A stretch of 16,176 bases of DNA from Rhodospirillales bacterium. GTDB taxonomy: Bacteria > Pseudomonadota > Gammaproteobacteria > Steroidobacterales > Rariloculaceae. Each line of letters opens with the position of its first letter. The first letter of the stretch is position 1. Location of the stretch: positions 1 to 16,176 of the forward strand of contig JAHEEO010000040.1 in NCBI GenBank assembly GCA_024640665.1, read 5' to 3'. Positions 1-8,023 of the stretch are shown piece by piece. Under the pieces are notes generated by a model, which was not told the origin of the DNA, searched no databases, and was given only the letters and a program-made list of their open reading frames with translations. The position numbers and the translations under genes are program-made.

Positions 1-1505
1 AACGCAGGGTCGGCGGCCTTCGTCTCGAACCTCACAAGACAATGTCGACTCAACAAGCAATAAGGCCCGCTTTCATACCGAGCCGGCTGATTATTCCGCT
101 CGACTCGCAGCATGGAATCGCGCCCAGGCTCGCTGTAGCCGTGGGCGAGCACGTTCTCGGTGGGCAAATCATTGCCCGCACGCCCAGCCAAAGCGGCATC
201 GCCGACATTCACGCGTCAGCTTCTGGATTCGTCACGGCAATAGAAAAGCGCAGAATCCAATCCGCGCAATCGGAAGACGATACCCTCTGCGTCGTCATCA
301 AGACTGATGAGCAGAATCAAATGCTGGAAAAGCCAAATGCCGGCTGGCCAACAGACGACGCGCGGGAACTATTACGATGCGCAGGGATTGTTGGCTTAGG
401 TGGTGCCGCCGTATCCACCGCTTGGAAACTTGCACAAGCGCAAAACCACCACACGGTGATAATCAACGGCGCAGAATGCGAACCATACATTAGTTGCGAC
501 GATATGCTGATGCGCGAGCACGCGGATGAAATAATCTCCGGCTGCATCGCGATAACCGACCTGCTACGAGCGCAGCAGTGCATCATTGCGATCGAACGCG
601 ACAAACCGGAAGCCATTAAGGCCATGCGGGATTTCGCTGAATCTTGCGCAGATCCTCGTTTGCGTCTGGCCGAAATCCCGAGCATATATCCGGCTGGTGG
701 CGAACGGCAGCTTGTCGAGTTACTGCTTGATTTGGAAGTGCCCAGCGGAGGCTATCCAAGCGACCTTGGAGTGGTTTGCCAGAATGTAGGCACAGCCAGG
801 TCAGTGCACCGCGCAATACACCACGGCGCTCCGCTTATTTCGCGCGTAGTGACTGTGACTGGTGGCGGAACCCAGCAGCCGAGCAATAACGATGTGCTTA
901 TTGGCACGCCGATTGAGGAACTCATTCAGCACTGCGGCGGATACACAGCCTCGGCAACGCACCTGATTTTAGGCGGCAGCATGATGGGCGTTTCGCAGCC
1001 GGACGATGCCATTCCTGTCACAAAGGCCACAAACTGCGTAATCGTCGCGGCCAGTTCGGAATTCATCGCGACCAGCAAGTCCTGGCCGTGCATTCATTGC
1101 GGCGACTGTGCCGCCGCGTGCCCTGTCCGCCTGCAGCCCCAAGAACTGCACCGCGCTGCACAGAGCGCGGATTTCGACGCACTGACTGAATTCGGCCTCG
1201 TCGATTGTATCGAGTGCGGCTGCTGCGACGTGATATGCCCCAGCCACATTTCGCTTACAAGTAGTTTCGTCGATGCCAAGGCAGAATTTGGCCGGAGACT
1301 CTCGAAAGAGCACGCCGCTCAGCAAGCCCAGATTCATTTTGAAGCACGTCGCGACCGACTGGAAACACTCGAGCAGCAAGAAACCGAGCAGCAGGCCGCT
1401 TTAGTAGAGCAATTGGGCAGTGAACAAGCCGAACGTCAGCGCTTGATTGCAGCTGCTGTGAAACGTGCTCGCCAACGCCGTCGCGCCCCGGACGACTCCA
1501 AGTGA
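1..1505 (+). CDS. rsxC: Electron transport complex subunit RsxC/RnfC (5' end outside window)
   Basis: This is the soluble NADH/FMN- and Fe-S-binding subunit of the Rnf (Rsx) membrane complex, which moves electrons between NADH and a low-potential carrier; in E. coli the Rsx complex helps reduce SoxR. The frame is open to the left edge. The residues before the ATG at 42 read GGLRLEPHK, which matches the conserved GG-I/L-x-x-x-x-HK start of RnfC proteins, so the real start is upstream and ATG 42 is internal. Numbered from that Met, the features are: a barrel/biotinyl-like N-terminus (1-70), a complex-I-51K-like nucleotide region (about 110-270) with INGAECEPY at 141-149 and YPAGG at 216-220, an SLBB-like part, and two 4Fe-4S motifs with Cys 350/353/356/360 and 389/392/395/399. 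The charged, coiled-coil-like tail is short; E. coli RsxC carries a much longer Ala/Lys-rich tail. The family GGAxFPT motif reads GGAAVST here. It ends by overlapping rsxD. Confidence 0.95.
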   Translation, partial: RRVGGLRLEPHKTMSTQQAIRPAFIPSRLIIPLDSQHGIAPRLAVAVGEHVLGGQIIARTPSQSGIADIHASASGFVTAIEKRRIQSAQSEDDTLCVVIKTDEQNQMLEKPNAGWPTDDARELLRCAGIVGLGGAAVSTAWKLAQAQNHHTVIINGAECEPYISCDDMLMREHADEIISGCIAITDLLRAQQCIIAIERDKPEAIKAMRDFAESCADPRLRLAEIPSIYPAGGERQLVELLLDLEVPSGGYPSDLGVVCQNVGTARSVHRAIHHGAPLISRVVTVTGGGTQQPSNNDVLIGTPIEELIQHCGGYTASATHLILGGSMMGVSQPDDAIPVTKATNCVIVAASSEFIATSKSWPCIHCGDCAAACPVRLQPQELHRAAQSADFDALTEFGLVDCIECGCCDVICPSHISLTSSFVDAKAEFGRRLSKEHAAQQAQIHFEARRDRLETLEQQETEQQAALVEQLGSEQAERQRLIAAAVKRARQRRRAPDDSK

Positions 1506-2539
1506 ACCGGCAATTCAAGACCACCACAGCTCCGTATACGGTCCCTCGAATTTCCGTGCCGCTCACAATGCGCCGCGTACTTTATGCACTGACACCTGCT
1601 GGCTGTGTCTACATCTGGTTTTTCGGCTATGGCTTCCTGATTAATCTCGCTATCGCAGGGGTCATTGCCTTTGCAGCAGAGCACCTCGCACTGCTTTTGC
1701 GCCGCGACGTAAGCGGCGCTGGCATCGGCGACGGCAGCGCGCTGGTGACAGCAGCTCTGCTGGTATTTGCGATTCCGCCATTAGTCCCGTGGTGGATACC
1801 AGCATTCGGTTGCACGGTCGCGATTTTGCTTGCAAAACAACTCTATGGTGGCCTCGGCAAAAATTTGTTCAACCCCGCCATGGTCGGTTACGTCACCTTG
1901 CTCGTGTCGTTCCCGGTAGAAATGACTCAGTGGATTCCTCCACAGTTCGGCGATCTCGATTATCAGCATCTCGGACTTGTTGCCAGCCTGCAATACAGCC
2001 TGTTCGGCGCATTACCCAGCGAACTTACGATGGATGCGCTTACGCGAGCGACGCCGCTCGACCTGGTCAAGGAAGGCCTCAGGGGAATGCAGACTTTCTC
2101 CGAGATTCGCAGCGGTGCCCTATTTGGTGATTATGGCGGACGCGGCTGGGAATGGGTCAGCAATGCAATTGCAGCAGGCGGACTCTTTTTGCTACTGACC
2201 CGCACCATCCGCTGGCAAATTCCATTTGCGGTAATTGCCGGCATGCTCGTTCCCGCAACTTTGCTGTACCTTTTGGATCCAAGCCGGTATGCATCACCCG
2301 GGTTTCACTTGTTTAGCGGGGCCACGATGCTTGCTGCCTTTTTCATTGCAACAGACCCCGTTACAGCTGCAACCAGCGATCGCGGAAGATTAGTTTTTGG
2401 CGCTGGCATTGGTATGCTTGCCTATGCCATCAGGGTTTGGGGTGGATACCCGGATGGATTTGCATTCTCGGTACTATTGATGAACGCGGCAGTGCCTATC
2501 ATTGATCGATTTACACGTCCCCGGATCTATGGCCACTAG
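1502..2539 (+). CDS. rsxD: Electron transport complex subunit RsxD/RnfD
   Basis: An integral membrane subunit of the Rnf complex, related to NqrB, that carries a covalently bound FMN. The 345-residue product aligns along its length with RnfD as I remember it: KQLYGGLGKNLFNPAMVGYV near 112-131, and LTRATPLD near 180-187, where Thr184 is the expected phosphoester FMN attachment site. SGATMLAAFFIATDPVTA and GGYPDGFAF follow in the C-terminal half. There are several hydrophobic helices, the first at about 28-60. The start is GTG at 1502, sharing GTGA with the rsxC stop. The next ATG (1568) would remove the conserved N-terminal segment before the first helix, so GTG is preferred. The Shine-Dalgarno is weak, which fits translational coupling to rsxC. 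Confidence 0.95.
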   Translation: MNRQFKTTTAPYTVPRISVPLTMRRVLYALTPAGCVYIWFFGYGFLINLAIAGVIAFAAEHLALLLRRDVSGAGIGDGSALVTAALLVFAIPPLVPWWIPAFGCTVAILLAKQLYGGLGKNLFNPAMVGYVTLLVSFPVEMTQWIPPQFGDLDYQHLGLVASLQYSLFGALPSELTMDALTRATPLDLVKEGLRGMQTFSEIRSGALFGDYGGRGWEWVSNAIAAGGLFLLLTRTIRWQIPFAVIAGMLVPATLLYLLDPSRYASPGFHLFSGATMLAAFFIATDPVTAATSDRGRLVFGAGIGMLAYAIRVWGGYPDGFAFSVLLMNAAVPIIDRFTRPRIYGH

Positions 2540-3170
2540 TTCCCCTTCAGCCATTCGAACCTTGCTGCTGGTGACCGCCGTGGCTATCGGCGCAGCCGCA
2601 GTAATAACCGTCGCTTACGAATTCAGCCGAGAACGAATCGCAACCAACGAACGCGCTCGCGTTCTCGCAAACTTGCGAGGCGTCACAGCAACCCTCACCG
2701 ATAGCGAGCGTCTCACGCCAACACAACTGCGACTCAGCGTTATTGGAGAACCTGCAGACCCAAACAGCGTTTTTGCAATGCGCGATGAGAATGACGCAGT
2801 GCACGCACTGATCTACTCCGTTAGTGCTCCTGATGGATATAACGGAGCAATCAATCTACTTGTCGGCGTATCTCTCAGCGGCACCGTTACGGGCGTGCGA
2901 GTTGTCAGCCACCGCGAAACGCCTGGACTTGGCGATGCTATAGAAACAGGCAAATCGAATTGGCTGGAACAATTCACAGGCAAGGGGCTAAAAGACCCGC
3001 AACACTGGGCAGTCGAAAAAGACAACGGCCCATTCGACTCGTTGACTGGTGCGACCGTCACGCCGCGTGCTGTCGTCGCCGCAATAAATCGCGCCCTGAC
3101 GTTTCATGCACAGCACAGCGAAAAGCTATTGACCGACGCCGAGCATGGTGGGGACGAGACGGATGACTGA
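2529..3170 (+). CDS. rsxG: Electron transport complex subunit RsxG/RnfG
   Basis: The FMN-bearing periplasmic subunit of Rnf, related to NqrC. The product from ATG 2529 has 213 residues: one N-terminal membrane helix (about 9-30) followed by a periplasmic FMN-binding domain. It contains APDGYNGAINLLVGV near 100-114, HRETPGLGD near 128-136 and LTGATVTPRAVV at 172-183, in which Thr176 is the expected covalent FMN acceptor. Thr instead of Ser before GAT also occurs in E. coli RsxG, so it is not an anomaly. ATG 2529 gives an 11-base overlap with rsxD and places the membrane helix close to the N-terminus. A TTG at 2502 would add nine residues and is less likely. Confidence 0.94.
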   Translation: MATSSPSAIRTLLLVTAVAIGAAAVITVAYEFSRERIATNERARVLANLRGVTATLTDSERLTPTQLRLSVIGEPADPNSVFAMRDENDAVHALIYSVSAPDGYNGAINLLVGVSLSGTVTGVRVVSHRETPGLGDAIETGKSNWLEQFTGKGLKDPQHWAVEKDNGPFDSLTGATVTPRAVVAAINRALTFHAQHSEKLLTDAEHGGDETDD

Positions 3171-3831
3171 GTCGAGCTCGCTGCTTCAGCGCGGCCTTTG
3201 GAAGGATAATCCTGCTCTGGTCCAATTGCTCGGCTTGTGCCCGTTACTCGCGGTCACAACAACCGTTGTAAATGCGACGTTACTCGGCATCGCTACAATG
3301 GCCGTGCTGCTTGCGACCAACGCGGTAATATCGTTGCTGCGGCGCGCATTAGTTCCAAGCGTTCGTATACCTTTGTTCGTGTTGATCATCGCTTCGTTCG
3401 TTACGGCAGTCGACTTATTGATTAATGCCCTATTTCATGATCTGCACTTGCTGATCGGCCTGTTTATTCCATTAATCATAACCAACTGCGCCATACTTGC
3501 GCAGGCAGAAACAGTGGCGAGCAAGGCGGGCCTTCGGACAGCTGTAACATCCGCGCTCGGGGTCGGCCTGGGATTCCTGGGGGCATTGGTCGCGCTCGGT
3601 GCGATACGTGAAGTGCTGGGCCAAGGCACGTTATTCAGCGGGTTCGAAATGCTGTTCGGTGAGGCAGGCGCTGCTTTAGAAATAGCAATGCCATTCAGTG
3701 GCGCGCTAGCCGTTGTGCTCGCGCCCGGCGCATTTTTTGGCCTCGCATTGCTCATAGCCGGTCGAAACTTTATCGCTCAACGAGCCAACCGCTCCGCAAG
3801 CGCGCTCGAACCAAATCAACAAGACACATGA
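3163..3831 (+). CDS. rsxE: Electron transport complex subunit RsxE/RnfE
   Basis: A membrane subunit of Rnf, related to NqrD, which with RnfA forms the antiparallel core of the complex and helps hold an intramembrane Fe-S centre. The 222-residue product has about six hydrophobic helices and the family landmarks QRGLWKDNPALVQLLGLCPLL near the N-terminus and IPLIITNCAILAQAE in the middle. The Cys of GLCP and of TNC are the conserved cysteines. REVLGQGTLF and APGAFFGLALLIAG follow. ATG 3163 is chosen over ATG 3145 because it gives the same number of residues before the GLWK motif as E. coli RsxE, and a purine-rich GGGGACGAG lies just upstream. It overlaps rsxG by 8 bases and shares ATGA with nth. 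Confidence 0.94.
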   Translation: MTESSSLLQRGLWKDNPALVQLLGLCPLLAVTTTVVNATLLGIATMAVLLATNAVISLLRRALVPSVRIPLFVLIIASFVTAVDLLINALFHDLHLLIGLFIPLIITNCAILAQAETVASKAGLRTAVTSALGVGLGFLGALVALGAIREVLGQGTLFSGFEMLFGEAGAALEIAMPFSGALAVVLAPGAFFGLALLIAGRNFIAQRANRSASALEPNQQDT

Positions 3832-4460
3832 ACGCAGCGAAACGATATGAGATTTACGCCCGGCTGCGTGATGCCAACCCTAACCCAACGACGGAACTTA
3901 TCTACCAATCGCCGTTTGAACTGCTTGTGTCTGTCATTTTATCTGCCCAGGCAACAGATGTTAGCGTCAACAAAGCAACCCGCTCTTTATACAAGAAGGC
4001 CAATAGTCCGCAAGCCATGCTTGCGCTTGGCGAAGCTGGCCTGAAACATTACATTCGCACGATCGGACTCTTCAATACGAAAGCGGCGAATATCATCAAG
4101 ACCTGCCGCCTCCTAGTGGAAAAATATGGCGATCAAATCCCTGCAGACCGCGCCGCGCTCGAAGCATTGCCCGGCGTCGGTCGCAAGACAGCGAATGTCA
4201 TCCTGAATACAGCCTTCGGACAACCGACCATTGCAGTGGACACGCACATTTTCCGCGTTGCCAATCGTACCAAGCTCGCTCAGGGACCCACGGTAACCGC
4301 CGTAGAAAAGAAGCTCATGAAGGTTACGCCAAATGAATTCAAGCACGATGCTCATCATTGGCTGATACTGCATGGGCGATACGTCTGCAAAGCGCAAAAG
4401 CCGCTGTGTCGCGAGTGCATATTGGCAGACTTGTGCGAATACAAAGAAAAAACGCTGTAG
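3828..4460 (+). CDS. nth: Endonuclease III (DNA glycosylase/AP lyase)
   Basis: A base-excision repair enzyme that removes oxidised pyrimidines and cleaves the abasic site. The 210-residue length and residue spacing match E. coli Nth: helix-hairpin-helix LPGVGRKTAN with catalytic Lys120, Asp138 in VDTH, and a C-terminal 4Fe-4S loop with Cys187, 194, 197 and 203 (C-x6-C-x2-C-x5-C). SAQATDVSVN at 39-48 is the N-terminal family motif. The ATG shares ATGA with the rsxE stop, so translation is probably coupled to the Rnf operon, as in E. coli and many relatives. It is convergent with lpdA, with 45 bases between the two stop codons. Confidence 0.97.
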   Translation: MNAAKRYEIYARLRDANPNPTTELIYQSPFELLVSVILSAQATDVSVNKATRSLYKKANSPQAMLALGEAGLKHYIRTIGLFNTKAANIIKTCRLLVEKYGDQIPADRAALEALPGVGRKTANVILNTAFGQPTIAVDTHIFRVANRTKLAQGPTVTAVEKKLMKVTPNEFKHDAHHWLILHGRYVCKAQKPLCRECILADLCEYKEKTL

Positions 4461-4480
4461 CTTAGAAATCGCTGTTGCAC

Positions 4481-4503
4481 GCAAGCATTGCGCTGCTTGC
4501 TTT
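4481..4503. terminator. Weak inverted repeat between nth and lpdA, possible terminator
   Basis: GCAAGC (4481-4486) and GCTTGC (4495-4500) form a 6-base stem with an 8-base loop, followed on the plus strand by TTT. It sits in the only gap between the convergent nth and lpdA genes, where a bidirectional terminator would be expected. The T-tract is very short and the stem has only modest GC content, so this is a tentative call from position and symmetry alone. Confidence 0.25.
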
Positions 4504-4505
4504 GG

Positions 4506-6329
4506 CTAGCGCTTGGGCAGATATAAATCTGTAATGGTGCCTTCAGCAACTTCTGCCGCAAATGCCAGCGTTTCCGACAAAGTCGGGTGCGGGTGAATTG
4601 TCAGCGCGATGTCTTCAACATCACAACCCATTTCGATGGCGAGACAAGCTTCTGAAATGAGGTCGCCAGCACTACTGCCAACGATGCCTACACCTAAGAC
4701 CCGATCGGACTTCTTATCAACGAGAACCTTGGTCATACCCTCTGAACGGCCCAGTGCGAGCGACCTGCCGCTTGCCGCCCATGGAAACACGCCCTTTTCG
4801 TAATCAATCCCGTCCGCTTTCGCTTGCTCTTCGGTCATCCCGACCCAAGCGATTTCCGGATCGGTGTATGCAACTGACGGAATAACCCTCGCATCGAAAT
4901 AGCTTTTTTCACCAGCTGAAACTTCAGCAGCCACACGACCTTCATGCGTCGCTTTATGTGCCAGCATGGGTTGTCCGACAATATCACCGATGGCATAAAT
5001 GTTTGGTACATTGGTGCGCATTTGTTTATCGACTTCGATGAAACCGCGATCGCTGACGTCGACGCCTGCTTGTTCGGCATCGATCAATCCGCCATTTGGA
5101 CGTCTACCCACGGCCACAAGCACGCGTTCGTATACTTGTTGTGACTGAGGCGCGTTCTTGCCTTCAAATTCAACAGCTATGCCGGCGTCCTGCGCGGTCA
5201 TTGCCGTCACGCCCGTACCCAACATGATGGATCCGTAGCGCTGTTCCAAGCGCTTCTGCAATGGCCGAACCAAATCGCGATCGCAACCGGGGATCAGAGT
5301 ATCCGTCAACTCGACGATCGACACCTGCACTCCCAGCGCATCGTAAACAGTGGCCATTTCCAGACCGATAATGCCGCCGCCTACTACCAGCAGGTTCTTT
5401 GGCAATGGATCTAACTGCAACGCGCCCGTCGAATCGACAATACGCGGGTCTTCCGGCAGCCCGGGAAATTTGGTGGGTTCGGAACCGGCCGCAATAATGC
5501 ACTGATCGAACTCCACAAGCCGTCGCTCACCGTCTGTTTCAACCTCGATTGATCGTTCGGACACGAAACGTCCGTATCCCGTTACCACATTCACCTTGCG
5601 CTGTTTGGCCAATCCAGCCAGCCCCTGCGTAAGTTGACCAATGATCGAATCCTTCCAGCCGACGAGCTTCCCAGCATCAATTTTGGGCGCGCCAAAATCG
5701 ATGCCATGCGCCTTCATTTCGTGCACTTCCTCGACAACCCGGGCCGCATGCAACAGCGCCTTCGATGGAATACAACCAACATTGAGGCAGACTCCCCCAA
5801 GGCTGGGCCATCGCTCGATGAGCGTGACTTCCATACCAAGATCAGCGGCCCGAAATGCCGCCGTATAACCGCCCGGACCCGCACCGAGCACGACCAAGCG
5901 CTGCCCGAACTGTTCACGAGGCGACACTTGTTTAATAACGGCTGCGCTCGATTGCGCGGCCGCGCCTCCAGCGCCGCTCTTCTGCGGCGCGACGGGTGTC
6001 TCGACTTGCGTCTCGACAGAGGCGCGGTTGAGCTCGGCCTGAGTCGACTTCTGCGAGGCTTCCGGTGTCGTAGCAGCGGCTGTTGCGGCCTGCCCAACCT
6101 CCAGTCTAGCAATGACGTCACCGGCAGAGACTTTCTCGCCAACAGCAATCATCACCGCAGTTACCTTGCCGCGCTGTGGCGCAGGTATGTCCATTGCCGC
6201 TTTGTCGGTCTCAACGGTCAATAGCGGCTGCTCTGCCTCGACTTGATCGCCAATGCTGACCAAGACCTCAATTACGTCTACCGAATCGAAGTCGCCCAGT
6301 TCGGGCACGCGAACGTCGATTTCGCTCAT
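4506..6329 (-). CDS. lpdA: Dihydrolipoyl dehydrogenase (PDH E3) with N-terminal lipoyl domain
   Basis: The E3 flavoenzyme of pyruvate dehydrogenase, which reoxidises dihydrolipoyl groups on E2 and reduces NAD+. The 607-residue protein is longer than the usual ~475 because of an added lipoyl domain (1-80; ETDKAAMD, lipoyl-Lys43) and an Ala/Thr/Gln-rich linker (about 81-140). The catalytic part has the FAD motif GAGPGG at 149-154, the redox pair Cys181/Cys186 in GGVCLNVGCIPSK, the NAD motif GGGIIGLE at 317-324, AIGDI near the second FAD contact, and the catalytic dyad His581/Glu586 in HPHPTLSE. The ATG overlaps the aceF stop as ATGA. It is last in the aceE-aceF-lpdA operon. Lipoyl-fused E3 is known in Neisseria and some other proteobacteria. 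Confidence 0.96.
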   Translation of the reverse strand: MSEIDVRVPELGDFDSVDVIEVLVSIGDQVEAEQPLLTVETDKAAMDIPAPQRGKVTAVMIAVGEKVSAGDVIARLEVGQAATAAATTPEASQKSTQAELNRASVETQVETPVAPQKSGAGGAAAQSSAAVIKQVSPREQFGQRLVVLGAGPGGYTAAFRAADLGMEVTLIERWPSLGGVCLNVGCIPSKALLHAARVVEEVHEMKAHGIDFGAPKIDAGKLVGWKDSIIGQLTQGLAGLAKQRKVNVVTGYGRFVSERSIEVETDGERRLVEFDQCIIAAGSEPTKFPGLPEDPRIVDSTGALQLDPLPKNLLVVGGGIIGLEMATVYDALGVQVSIVELTDTLIPGCDRDLVRPLQKRLEQRYGSIMLGTGVTAMTAQDAGIAVEFEGKNAPQSQQVYERVLVAVGRRPNGGLIDAEQAGVDVSDRGFIEVDKQMRTNVPNIYAIGDIVGQPMLAHKATHEGRVAAEVSAGEKSYFDARVIPSVAYTDPEIAWVGMTEEQAKADGIDYEKGVFPWAASGRSLALGRSEGMTKVLVDKKSDRVLGVGIVGSSAGDLISEACLAIEMGCDVEDIALTIHPHPTLSETLAFAAEVAEGTITDLYLPKR

Positions 6330-8005
6330 TCGCCTGCCTCGAGCAACCGATCTACATCGCCTAACGCTGCGCTCAAATAAGTGATGAAACGTGCAGCCTG
6401 GGCGCCATCGATTACGCGATGGTCATACGATAGCGATAACGGCAACATGAGTCGCGGCACAAACTCTTTATCCGTGTATACCGGCTGCCAATTGCTGCGT
6501 GACACGCCCAGAATGGCCACCTCGGGAGCATTGATAATCGGCGTAAAGTAAGTGCCGCCGATTCCGCCTAAGCTCGAAATCGTAAACACGCCTCCTTGCA
6601 TGTCTTTTGCTCGAAGCTTACCGTCTCGCGCCAGCGCGCTTAGTTCGCCGAGTTCGCCGGCGATTTCGAACACACTCTTCTTATCGGCATCGCGTATTAC
6701 CGGCACGACCAAACCATTGGGCGTGTCGGCGGCGAACCCGATGTGCGAATAATTTTTCATGACGAGGCTTTCGCCATCGGCAGAAAGAGAAGCTTTAAAG
6801 GTTGGAAACTCCTCTAATGCCAGCGAGCAAGCCCGCAGGATAAACGCCAGCGGTGTCAGTTTGACGCCTTGTTTTTCAGCATCGGCTTTAAGCGCCTTTC
6901 GCTGCGTTTCTAGCTCGGTGATGTCGGCCATGTCATGCTGAGTAACATGTGGCAGATTCACCCAGCTCGCGTGCAGCCGAGGCCCGGATATCTTTTGAAT
7001 TCTTGAAAGTTTTACGACGTCGACTTCACCGAATTTCGCGAAATCGACTTCCGGCACGGATGGAAGGGCAGGCTGAGATGGAGTGCCTCCCGAAAGCATG
7101 ACTTGTTTAACGTAGGCCTTTACGTCGTCAGCTGTAATGCGCTGCTTGACGCCACTGCCTTGTACCCGCCCAAGGTCGACACCGAGTTCTCTTGCCAGCT
7201 TGCGCACCGATGGACTGGCATGCGCCAGCCCGAAACGTGCTTCGTCTACGGCCGGCAACCTAGCAGCCTGAGACGCTCCCCGCGCAACGTCGGCAGTCGA
7301 AGACGATTGACCGACAGCCGGCTTATTTGCCACGACCGCAGCACTATGCTGCGACAAGGACGCCGCTCCGGGAGAATCAGTAGACGAACCGCTGGCAACT
7401 GATACAGGCTCGGAACCGGACGGCTGAAGTATCGCAACAACATCACCAGCGGAAACTTTGTCGCCCGTTGTAACCTTCATTTCAACAATGACGCCGCCTT
7501 CCGATGCCGGCACATCCATTGCAGCCTTCTCCGTTTCTACGGTAATCAGCCCCTGCTCCGGCTTTACGGTATCTCCGGCAGCAACGAGCACCTCGATGAC
7601 CTCCACATTGGCGAAGTCACCCAAGTCTGGCACGGTCACTGGCTTAGGCGCAGCGACTTGTTCAGCAGACTGCGCACTCGAACGAGGGGTTTCGGCCGCT
7701 TCGTCCGGCGCCGCTGCAGCCGCGCCTTGTGCCGGGTTGTCGCTATCACTCGCGGGCACTGACTGAGCATCGCTTGCGGCTTCCAATACTGCGATGACGT
7801 CGCCGGCAGATACGCGATCACCGACAGCCACCGTCAATTTGAGCAATTTGCCTGCGGCCGGTGATGGAATATCCATCGCGGCCTTGTCTGTTTCAACGGT
7901 CAGCAGAGGCGCTTCTACAACGATATCGTCGCCTGGCGCCACGAGCACATCGATTACTTCTACGTCTGAAAAATCACCCAGATCTGGAACGACGACATCT
8001 ACCAT
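6326..8005 (-). CDS. aceF: Dihydrolipoyllysine acetyltransferase (PDH E2), two lipoyl domains
   Basis: The E2 core of pyruvate dehydrogenase, which transfers acetyl groups from lipoyl arms to CoA. Domain order in the 559 residues: lipoyl 1 (1-77, Lys41), an Ala/Ser/Asp linker, lipoyl 2 (about 121-195, Lys160), a Ser/Ala-rich linker, the peripheral subunit-binding domain (about 261-299, ASPSVRKLARELG), a short linker, and the catalytic acyltransferase domain from about 325. SYDHRVIDG near the C-terminus supplies catalytic His529 and Asp533. The E. coli enzyme has three lipoyl domains; here two are in E2 and a third is on the adjacent E3. The start is 18 bases after the aceE stop, with only a weak G-rich ribosome site. 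It overlaps lpdA by four bases. Confidence 0.96.
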   Translation of the reverse strand: MVDVVVPDLGDFSDVEVIDVLVAPGDDIVVEAPLLTVETDKAAMDIPSPAAGKLLKLTVAVGDRVSAGDVIAVLEAASDAQSVPASDSDNPAQGAAAAAPDEAAETPRSSAQSAEQVAAPKPVTVPDLGDFANVEVIEVLVAAGDTVKPEQGLITVETEKAAMDVPASEGGVIVEMKVTTGDKVSAGDVVAILQPSGSEPVSVASGSSTDSPGAASLSQHSAAVVANKPAVGQSSSTADVARGASQAARLPAVDEARFGLAHASPSVRKLARELGVDLGRVQGSGVKQRITADDVKAYVKQVMLSGGTPSQPALPSVPEVDFAKFGEVDVVKLSRIQKISGPRLHASWVNLPHVTQHDMADITELETQRKALKADAEKQGVKLTPLAFILRACSLALEEFPTFKASLSADGESLVMKNYSHIGFAADTPNGLVVPVIRDADKKSVFEIAGELGELSALARDGKLRAKDMQGGVFTISSLGGIGGTYFTPIINAPEVAILGVSRSNWQPVYTDKEFVPRLMLPLSLSYDHRVIDGAQAARFITYLSAALGDVDRLLEAGE

Positions 8006-8023
8006 ATCAAGACCGCCGCATGT

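Noticed and set aside
2664..2682. Small hairpin CTCGCA/TGCGAG in rsxG
   Set aside because: A 6-base stem within coding sequence of a normal gene; no supporting context.
5634..6224. 196-residue plus-strand open frame opposite lpdA
   Set aside because: Antisense shadow of a confidently identified gene; low-complexity Arg-rich product with no recognisable domain.
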